Assembly (NCBI GenBank): GCA_045126815.1
Contig: JBGVPD010000087.1
Coordinates: 1-7,536 of the forward strand
Reading direction: 5' to 3'
DNA from: RGIG1995 sp045126815
GTDB lineage: Bacteria > Bacillota > Clostridia > Oscillospirales > CAG-272
Length of the DNA stretch: 7,536 nt
Position numbers and translations under genes: made by a program. Shown in pieces: positions 1 through 4,155 of the stretch. Every line of letters starts with the position of its first letter. The first letter of the stretch is position 1. Below the pieces are notes generated by a model, which worked only from the letters and a program-made list of their open reading frames with translations, ran no database searches and had not been told where the DNA came from.

Positions 1-296
1 CGAAACTGTTAATGCTTGATGAGCATACTGCGGCTCTTGACCCGCAAACGGCGGCCAAGGTTCTAAAGCTTACCGAAAAGCTTGTTGCTCAGGAAAAAAT
101 TACTACGCTTATGATTACGCATAATATGAAGGACGCCATTACTTACGGTAATCGCCTTATTATGATGAACAACGGAAGAATAGTATTTGACGTTTCCGGC
201 GAAGAAAAGTCAAAGCTTACTATCGAGGAGCTTATTCAAAAATTCTCCGAATCAGGCGGAGATATGCCAAGCGACCGTTCCTTGCTTCAAAATTAA
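1..296 (+). CDS. ABC transporter ATP-binding protein, 3' end only (TrpXY-associated type, COG1101-like)
   Basis: This is the C-terminal 97 residues of an ABC ATPase that begins before the window; the frame runs from base 3 to a TAA at 294-296. The visible part opens in the Walker B motif (LLMLDE, with the catalytic Glu at visible residue 7), followed at once by the D-loop ALDP and then by the switch histidine in MITHNM (visible residue 40). Walker A and the signature motif lie upstream, out of view. The wording DEHTAALDP, THNMKDAI and NRLIMMNNGRI is what I associate with the ATPase that partners a TrpX-like lipoprotein and a TrpY-like permease, a family proposed to import aromatic amino acids or similar small solutes. 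The substrate cannot be read from this fragment. The protein would sit on the inner face of the membrane and couple ATP hydrolysis to uptake. A terminator follows 10 bases after the stop, so this is the last gene of its operon. Confidence 0.9.
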   Translation, partial: KLLMLDEHTAALDPQTAAKVLKLTEKLVAQEKITTLMITHNMKDAITYGNRLIMMNNGRIVFDVSGEEKSKLTIEELIQKFSESGGDMPSDRSLLQN

Positions 297-306
297 ATTA
301 AAAAGA

Positions 307-345
307 CTTGATATTACTTTTTAAAGTGATATCAGGTTTTTTTTT
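307..345 (+). terminator. Rho-independent terminator of the ABC transporter operon
   Basis: A 14-bp stem (307-320 paired with 323-336, including G-U pairs) with a two-base apparent loop, which would open to a larger loop in RNA, is followed by nine T residues (337-345). It begins just after the ATPase stop codon and ends just before the nagA promoter, so it separates the two transcription units. Confidence 0.9.
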
Positions 346-346
346 G

Positions 347-375
347 TTGCTATATCAGTTAAAAAAAGGTATAAT
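347..375 (+). promoter_or_regulatory. Sigma-A type promoter of nagA
   Basis: The -35 box is TTGCTA (347-352) and the -10 box is a perfect TATAAT (370-375), separated by 17 bp. Transcription should start near 381-383, giving a leader of only about 24 bases. This decides the nagA start: the in-frame TTG at 379 would lie at or before the first transcribed base, whereas the ATG at 406 is well placed. No cre site or clear NagR/GntR-type operator was recognised around it. Confidence 0.8.
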
Positions 376-405
376 TAATTGAATATAACCTTTGGCGGTG
401 ATTTT

Positions 406-1458
406 ATGCTTATTAAAAATGCCCGACTTAAGAGCGGAATTTTTGACATTCGCATTGATAACGGAATAATATTCGACATTAGCGTTTTTGATGAGCCTTG
501 CGACATCGACGCAGAGGGGAAAAGAGTAATACCCGGTTTAATTGATACTCATATTCACGGATTTGGCGGATATGACGTGTCGGATTTTAACCTTGAAGCT
601 ATTAGTACCGGTTTAGCTGCGGTCGGCACAACAACTTGGTTCCCCACAACTATGACAGATAGCATAGATAATCTTGAAAAAATCACCAACCAAAATATAT
701 ACGTAAATGGCGCAAATATTGCGGGTTTTCATATGGAAGGTCCGTATATTTCAAAGACTAAAAAAGGCGCCCAAAACGAAAAATTTATCAAAAATCCCGA
801 TGTTGATGAGTTTAATAGATTAAATAATGTTCAAATTATAACGGTTGCGCCCGAGCTTGACGGGGTAGAGGAATTTATCGAAGCCATAGATTGTCATGTA
901 TCAATTGGCCATACCGATTGTAATTATGACCAAGCGATTGTTGCCATTAATTCCGGAGCCGACGGACTTACTCATACCTTTAATGCAATGACCCCTTTTT
1001 CTCATCGTGATGTTGGCCCGATAGGCGCCGCTTTCGAAAAGCAAATCTACGCCGAACTAATTTGCGACGGATTACACGTTGATAAATCGGCGGTTTTAAT
1101 GTTGTATAAATTGTTCGGTAGCGAAAAAATTATTTTAATAAGCGATTGTATACGTCCTGCCGGATTACCTAACGGAAAATACTTATCGGGCGGTATTGAG
1201 GTTACGATGAGCGACGGGGTTTTGACGCTTTATAACGGCGTTCTTGCCGGCGGCTCAAAACCGTTACTTGAATGCGTTAAAACCGCCGTTGAATTTGGAA
1301 TTGACTTTTATGAAGCGGTTAAAATGGCTTCCGAAACGCCGGCTAAACGTTTTGGCCTTAACAAAGGAAAAATCGAACAAGGATATGACGCCGACATAGT
1401 TATTTTAAACGATGATTTTACTGTTTCTTCGGTTATAATCGGCGGAGTAATTTATTAA
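406..1458 (+). CDS. nagA: N-acetylglucosamine-6-phosphate deacetylase
   Basis: This 350-residue cytoplasmic amidohydrolase removes the acetyl group from GlcNAc-6-phosphate, giving glucosamine-6-phosphate and acetate; the product feeds glycolysis through NagB or cell-wall synthesis. Metal and substrate motifs are all present: HIH (His49, His51) after GLIDT, MEGPY with the metal-binding Glu111, IGHT (His169), LTHTFNAM (His190), CDGLHVD (His224) and LISDC, whose Asp247 is the expected catalytic base. The C-terminal part has the usual composite-domain ending (GKIEQGYDADIVIL). The length is slightly below the usual 370-390 residues, mainly because of a compact N-terminal part. I chose the ATG at 406 because GGCGGTGAT (394-402) is well spaced before it and the promoter leaves no room for the TTG at 379. 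It appears monocistronic here; no nagB or nagR lies next to it. The next genes look like inserted mobile DNA, which may have separated it from former neighbours. Confidence 0.93.
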   Translation: MLIKNARLKSGIFDIRIDNGIIFDISVFDEPCDIDAEGKRVIPGLIDTHIHGFGGYDVSDFNLEAISTGLAAVGTTTWFPTTMTDSIDNLEKITNQNIYVNGANIAGFHMEGPYISKTKKGAQNEKFIKNPDVDEFNRLNNVQIITVAPELDGVEEFIEAIDCHVSIGHTDCNYDQAIVAINSGADGLTHTFNAMTPFSHRDVGPIGAAFEKQIYAELICDGLHVDKSAVLMLYKLFGSEKIILISDCIRPAGLPNGKYLSGGIEVTMSDGVLTLYNGVLAGGSKPLLECVKTAVEFGIDFYEAVKMASETPAKRFGLNKGKIEQGYDADIVILNDDFTVSSVIIGGVIY

Positions 1459-1502
1459 AAAAAGCCTCGACATCTTTTGCTAGCACGCGATAAGGAAGTA
1501 AT

Positions 1503-1580
1503 TTGAAAACCTATCAAAATACACTATTTATCGGGTGTGGCGAAAGCAAAGCAAAAGATAAATACCGAGAAGACCCATAA
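1503..1580 (+). CDS. Possible 25-residue leader peptide
   Basis: A TTG start at 1503 lies a few bases after a Shine-Dalgarno-like AAGGAAG (1492-1498). The frame begins KTYQNTLFIGCGESK and continues with a charged tail to a TAA at 1578-1580. It is too short to be a normal enzyme or structural protein. Its stop codon sits exactly in the loop of the downstream terminator, so a ribosome reaching the stop would cover the left arm and oppose termination, whereas one stalled earlier would not. TTG is the only in-frame start, because a TAA precedes it at 1491-1493. The alternative is that this is a chance open frame across a structured RNA; conservation of the frame in related elements would decide. 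Confidence 0.35.
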   Translation: MKTYQNTLFIGCGESKAKDKYREDP

Positions 1581-1607
1581 AAGGTTTTCTCGGTATTTTC
1601 TTTTTTT
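1560..1607 (+). terminator. Strong Rho-independent terminator in front of the DUF6809-like gene
   Basis: A 16-bp stem (1560-1575 with 1583-1598, one G-U pair) with a seven-base loop is followed by a T-rich tract to 1607 interrupted by a single C. It stands 73 bases before the next start codon and 102 bases after the nagA stop. It can serve as the effective end of nagA transcripts and, if the leader is real, as the attenuator stem. Confidence 0.88.
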
Positions 1608-1619
1608 ATATCGGTACAT

Positions 1620-1655
1620 TCGACTATACTGCCTTCTTTAAGTACAATTATTGTA
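1620..1655 (+). promoter_or_regulatory. Probable promoter of the DUF6809-tnpV operon with an overlapping palindrome
   Basis: The -10 candidate TACAAT (1643-1648) has a weak -35, TCGACT (1620-1625, four of six consensus bases), at the ideal 17-bp spacing. The -10 is also the left half of a perfect inverted repeat, TACAAT-T-ATTGTA (1643-1655), so a dimeric repressor could block this promoter. The halves resemble TACA/TGTA operators of BlaI/CopY-like repressors but with a different central spacing, and no such repressor gene is in the window. Confidence 0.45.
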
Positions 1656-1679
1656 GAAACATAAAGGAGGCTATTTTTT

Positions 1680-1979
1680 ATGGGAAAATTCATTGAAGAG
1701 TTTTATTACGGCAACCTTGATCCACAAGCAAGGAGCACAAAGGAAAACAAAGCCGTGCAAAAGCAAATGGAAGTCTTGATGTTAAATGAGGATTTCTTAA
1801 CTGAGAACCTTTCAGGCGAAAGCAAAAAGAAATTTCTTGAATTTTCTAATGCTTGGAGCGTAGTTAATGGTGAATCGAATCTCGACAGTTTTATTATGGG
1901 ATTCCGTCTTGGAGCCAATTTTACCTACGACACTTTTGTGAATGAGGAAGCCCCGTTTAAAGATTTACTGAAGGAGTGA
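1680..1979 (+). CDS. DUF6809-like protein of unknown function
   Basis: This 99-residue soluble, acidic, probably all-helical protein shows no signal peptide, membrane segment or catalytic motif. It opens with MGKFIEEFYYGNLDPQ and ends with a helix around SFIMGFRLGANFTYDTF, wording I recognise from DUF6809-type proteins common on clostridial mobile elements; the assignment is from memory of the family and is not verified. The function is unknown. AAAGGAGG (1663-1670) gives a strong ribosome binding site nine bases before the ATG. The stop overlaps the ribosome binding site region of the next gene (AAGGAG 1971-1976, TGA 1977-1979), so translation of the two is likely coupled. It is the first gene of the three-gene module and lies downstream of the attenuator-like region. 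Confidence 0.75.
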   Translation: MGKFIEEFYYGNLDPQARSTKENKAVQKQMEVLMLNEDFLTENLSGESKKKFLEFSNAWSVVNGESNLDSFIMGFRLGANFTYDTFVNEEAPFKDLLKE

Positions 1980-1984
1980 GCGCG

Positions 1985-2170
1985 ATGAAAGAAAAGAAAT
2001 ATTATATCGTATTGGATGATTTTGAACGACGGGTGGTTGTGAACTGCATGAATGAAATGCGAAATAAGCTCATTGCTGACGGAAAGTATACCGATGCTTT
2101 AGATGAAGTATTATTAAAGGTTATTCATTCAAAACAAAAGAAACTCAAAGTTATATATAAGGAGGCATAA
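1985..2170 (+). CDS. Small conserved-looking protein of unknown function (61 residues)
   Basis: The protein reads MKEKKYYIVLDDFERRVVV at its start and has a basic, strand-forming C-terminus (KKLKVIYKEA). A beta-alpha-alpha-beta layout is plausible. It has no membrane segment, no cysteine pair and no nuclease-like motif. I chose the ATG at 1985 over the upstream GTG at 1976 because AAGGAG (1971-1976) stands eight bases before the ATG, whereas the GTG begins within that site. It sits five bases after the DUF6809-like stop and three bases before tnpV, which places it firmly inside the operon. Proteins of this style accompany TnpV in clostridial elements as I remember them, but I know of no assigned role. 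Its lysine-rich nature would allow nucleic-acid binding; that is only a guess. Confidence 0.7.
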   Translation: MKEKKYYIVLDDFERRVVVNCMNEMRNKLIADGKYTDALDEVLLKVIHSKQKKLKVIYKEA

Positions 2171-2173
2171 ATT

Positions 2174-2557
2174 ATGGAACAGTTAGCAAGATTTATTACA
2201 GACGAAAAAACAGGGCTTGAATACGAACTGTGCGGTGATTACTATATCATCGCCGGTGAGGATGAACCCGAACGCAAACCAATCGGCGTGTGGGGTCAAC
2301 GACATTTGAAACACATTCAAAAGCATTGTAAACCTTTCTACAACAAAATGCTGAATGAACATACGCTTTATGATTATCTATTGCAGTTGGACTGTGATGC
2401 GGAAGATATGTTCAATCGTTTGGTTAAGCAAATGGCTGAGCGTGAAGGCGTGACCGAGCAATTTAAAGCAGATAACCAAATGCAATGGGTTGGGTTGATG
2501 AATAACATTCGTAGTAGAGCCATAGAAGTTGTAAATATAGAATTGATATTCGTATAA
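2174..2557 (+). CDS. tnpV: TnpV family transposon-encoded protein
   Basis: This 127-residue protein matches the TnpV family in layout: an N-terminal strand pair with GDYYI, the block RKPIGVWGQRHLKHIQKH (about residues 35-52), a central helical region LYDYLLQLDCDAEDMF, and the C-terminal EGVTEQFKADNQMQWVGLMNNIRSRAIEVV ending in LIFV. (Family name: TnpV, first named in Tn4451-type elements.) It is not a recombinase and has no catalytic motif that I can see; its role in transposon biology is not established. AAGGAGG (2159-2165) lies eight bases upstream of the ATG, overlapping the end of the previous gene. The length is normal for the family and the frame is intact, so there is no sign of decay. 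A terminator follows ten bases after the stop. Confidence 0.85.
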   Translation: MEQLARFITDEKTGLEYELCGDYYIIAGEDEPERKPIGVWGQRHLKHIQKHCKPFYNKMLNEHTLYDYLLQLDCDAEDMFNRLVKQMAEREGVTEQFKADNQMQWVGLMNNIRSRAIEVVNIELIFV

Positions 2558-2566
2558 CACTGAAGA

Positions 2567-2596
2567 CGGTAGGGTTAAAATCCCTACCGCCTTTTT
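2567..2596 (+). terminator. Rho-independent terminator after tnpV
   Basis: A perfect 8-bp GC-rich stem, CGGTAGGG (2567-2574) with CCCTACCG (2582-2589), has a seven-base loop TTAAAAT and a following T run (2592-2596). On the minus strand the same hairpin lacks a T tract, so it should work well only for tnpV and at best weakly for the convergent acyltransferase gene. Confidence 0.85.
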
Positions 2597-2651
2597 CGCA
2601 CTTTTGTAGAAGTTTATTATATGTTATTAGCCAAGAAACTCATTAACAGCA

Positions 2652-2675
2652 GCTTCAACATTGCATCATTGAAGC
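2652..2675 (-). repeat. Inverted repeat across the acyltransferase stop codon
   Basis: GCTTCAA (2652-2658) and TTGAAGC (2669-2675) form a perfect 7-bp stem with a ten-base loop that contains TGCA. It covers the last codons and the stop of the minus-strand gene. There is no T tract on the minus strand after it, so it is not a standard terminator. It might slow RNase decay or may be chance. Confidence 0.3.
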
Positions 2676-3917
2676 GGTATTACAGAGTTTATATCTTTCT
2701 TCGCCTACTAAGCTGACGGGGATGTGAAGTGAACGGATTTCCTCCACAAAAGCATTCAGATATTTTTTGCCTCGTCCACTCTGCATAAAGGTCAGCGAAA
2801 AATCTTCTCCAACAGTCATCACTTCAATTAGCAACATATTTTTTGTATGCCTTTCACCAATATAGGCGTAAAGATCTTTAACATAGCGCTCAAGCCCGCA
2901 CCAGTCTAATTTTCCAACGTAACTGATTCCAAAAGTTTTTCCAAGTATACTTTTTTCTGAATAGCGAGCCATTGCATCTCTCTTGTCAGCAAATGGGGAT
3001 TCACTCGGAAACGTTTCTATCAGTCGGTTGATCGATGCAATATCAGCCTCTTTATCGCCTTTCAGGATTACTTGTCCACGTACAACTGTATTTTGTTTTT
3101 CAACATCCCATTTGTTTAGGCGTGGGGGCATTGTCACCGGAATGTAGTTAACTAGGCTGTGATGGCTCATAGGTGTGCGCAATACGGCACGGTACTGATG
3201 TTGCACGTGTGCCAATACAGGCTTGTCTATGTTGTCGTCAAGTCGATGAAGTGCTCGATAAAGCAAGACGGAAAGGAATGACACGGGGCTACCATCCGAT
3301 GAACTAGCCATTGCCATCATTTCTTTTTGTGGAACATGCAAGTGATAGGCATATAAACCTTCCGTATCAAATGCAACCGGATCTAAGTTATACACTTCTT
3401 CGGGTTCTTTGGAAAGAGTGCAAAACTCTTCTGTATTCATCGCACCATCAGGAAATGGATATATATGTTCTCCATCGCAAATCGGACTGTCGGGCATTCT
3501 GATTCGCTCGGTTTCCAGTCCTTCTGTTCCGTAGCGTTTGGAAACATACAGATAGAGTAAGCTTTTCATTAAAGGCTCTACACCCATTCCGTCGGCAAGA
3601 TAGTGGCTGCAATCTATAAAAATGGTGTTATCCTTGCAACCAAAGGAAATCAGGTGTCCGTTGCTTTCCTCGCTTCCCAACGTCACGGCGCGATCATCCG
3701 GAAAAACAGGCAGTGGACTACTGTTATAATGCAACACAAGATTATCTTCTTCGCGTTTTGGCAAAACGCAAAAATATGGATAGCGCACCGCCGCTTTATG
3801 TACAGAGCACCGCAACAGTTCGTAATCAACTATATCTTTCATACGTATCGCAAGTCTGAATGTGCTATAAAAATCTTCATTAGCCCCATAAAGCAACGGG
3901 TTAGGTTTAAACTTCAT
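2655..3917 (-). CDS. CoA-dependent acyltransferase of the condensation / alcohol acetyltransferase superfamily
   Basis: The 420-residue protein has the two-lobed chloramphenicol-acetyltransferase-like design. The first lobe carries the active-site motif in IDCSHYLADGMGVE (about 102-114), in which His105 and Asp109-Gly110 correspond to the second His and the DG of HHxxxDG; the first His is a Ser here. That His is the expected general base for acyl transfer from a thioester (acyl-CoA or carrier protein) to a hydroxyl or amine. The second lobe holds SYVGKLDW (332-339), reminiscent of the structural motif near the channel in wax-ester synthase and PapA-type enzymes. There is no signal peptide or membrane segment, so it is cytoplasmic. 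The start is supported by GAGGAG (3928-3923) five bases upstream. No carrier protein, NRPS or PKS gene is nearby, which favours a stand-alone acyl-CoA:alcohol or glycolipid transferase; the acceptor is unknown. It faces away from the adjacent sensor kinase and could be one of its targets. Confidence 0.75.
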   Translation of the reverse strand: MKFKPNPLLYGANEDFYSTFRLAIRMKDIVDYELLRCSVHKAAVRYPYFCVLPKREEDNLVLHYNSSPLPVFPDDRAVTLGSEESNGHLISFGCKDNTIFIDCSHYLADGMGVEPLMKSLLYLYVSKRYGTEGLETERIRMPDSPICDGEHIYPFPDGAMNTEEFCTLSKEPEEVYNLDPVAFDTEGLYAYHLHVPQKEMMAMASSSDGSPVSFLSVLLYRALHRLDDNIDKPVLAHVQHQYRAVLRTPMSHHSLVNYIPVTMPPRLNKWDVEKQNTVVRGQVILKGDKEADIASINRLIETFPSESPFADKRDAMARYSEKSILGKTFGISYVGKLDWCGLERYVKDLYAYIGERHTKNMLLIEVMTVGEDFSLTFMQSGRGKKYLNAFVEEIRSLHIPVSLVGEERYKLCNTASMMQC

Positions 3918-4002
3918 ATATTCTCCTCAACAATCGGTATTTGGGAAAGATTTTCTTTCTCAAAACCAAGTAAAATCAAATGAAAAATCTTTGTTATAAT
4001 TC

Positions 4003-4031
4003 ATTATACATCAAAAATATAAATCGTTCAA
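4003..4031 (-). promoter_or_regulatory. Promoter of the acyltransferase gene
   Basis: On the minus strand, TTGAAC (4031-4026) and a perfect TATAAT (4008-4003) are separated by 17 bp, predicting a start near 3996 and a leader of about 79 bases. The -10 is half of a small palindrome, TATAAT-TC-ATTATA (3995-4008), which might bind a regulator. The leader also contains a small GAAAGA/TCTTTC inverted repeat (3947-3961 region) of unclear value. Confidence 0.7.
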
Positions 4032-4040
4032 CTGCTTTAA

Positions 4041-4059
4041 GATATTTAGGGGGGATATT
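4041..4059. promoter_or_regulatory. Direct repeat between divergent promoters, candidate regulator site
   Basis: GATATT occurs at 4041-4046 and again at 4054-4059, a 13-bp period, with a run of six G in between. A related ATATTG is found at 4055-4060 and at 4084-4089, the latter touching the kinase -35 box. OmpR/SARP-type winged-helix regulators usually bind direct repeats, so this is where I would look for the site of the response regulator encoded here. In AT-rich DNA such hexamers also recur by chance. Confidence 0.3.
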
Positions 4060-4086
4060 GTTTGCAAGACTATAAAAGTTAAAATA

Positions 4087-4115
4087 TTGAAAACACAATG
4101 CTTTTGTGATAGAAT
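4087..4115 (+). promoter_or_regulatory. Promoter of the sensor kinase-response regulator operon
   Basis: TTGAAA (4087-4092) and TAGAAT (4110-4115) are separated by 17 bp, with an extended -10 TGA immediately before the hexamer (4107-4109). The predicted start is near 4122, leaving a leader of about 34 bases before the kinase ATG. There is no obvious hairpin in that leader. Confidence 0.75.
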
Positions 4116-4155
4116 ATGAGAGAAATTAAAAATTATATTCTACGAGGTAGAAACG

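Larger units (their letters stand above)
1472..1607 (+). promoter_or_regulatory. Possible structured leader / transcription attenuator ahead of the DUF6809-tnpV operon
   Basis: Several complementary segments lie together. ATCTTTTGCT (1472-1481) is the exact reverse complement of AGCAAAAGAT (1550-1559) and could close a domain. Inside it, GATAAGG (1489-1495) can pair with CCTATC (1510-1515) with one bulge, and ACAC (1521-1524) with GTGT (1535-1538). The loop of the latter, TATTTATC (1525-1532), is perfectly complementary to GATAAATA (1557-1564), which runs into the left arm of the strong terminator at 1560-1598. A short translatable frame (1503-1580) spans the region and ends in the terminator loop. 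Mutually exclusive pairings plus a leader ORF are the usual ingredients of ribosome-mediated attenuation, as proposed for tet(M) of Tn916. Which signal would be read is unknown, and no convincing promoter for this leader was found; transcripts might enter from nagA. Confidence 0.4.
1464..2596 (+). mobile_element. Accessory module from a clostridial conjugative or mobilizable element (remnant or passenger segment)
   Basis: The segment holds a leader-like region, a DUF6809-like gene, a small unknown gene and a TnpV-family gene, all on one strand with short gaps, closed by a terminator. TnpV-family and DUF6809 proteins are, as far as I know, found mainly on integrative elements of Clostridia. 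No serine or tyrosine recombinase, relaxase or replication gene is in the window, so the segment cannot be called a complete element. The limits given are approximate: the left end is placed where nagA's expected terminator seems to break off, and the right end at the last terminator of the module. No target-site duplication or terminal repeat could be identified. Confidence 0.45.

Noticed and set aside
379..405. A TTG start nine codons upstream of the chosen nagA start
   Set aside because: The promoter -10 ends at 375, so the TTG would be at or before the transcript's first base and has no ribosome binding site; the ATG at 406 has GGCGGTGAT in front.
1466..1494. TCGACA and GATAAG as a promoter for the leader peptide
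   Set aside because: The -10 is poor, and the start would fall right at the TTG, removing its ribosome binding site.
1976..1984. GTG start three codons upstream for the 61-residue protein
   Set aside because: It begins within the ribosome binding site AAGGAG itself, so no spacing is left; the ATG at 1985 has normal spacing.
2629..2664. A minus-strand frame just after the acyltransferase stop that reads like a protein end (NVEAAVNEFLG then stop)
   Set aside because: It is only about a dozen codons, is preceded by a TGA in its own frame, and the acyltransferase already has a plausible C-terminus; there is no real evidence of a frameshift or a second gene.
3603..3983. A 126-codon plus-strand frame opposite the acyltransferase start
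   Set aside because: It overlaps the acyltransferase N-terminus and promoter in antisense, has no ribosome binding site and shows no protein-like motif.
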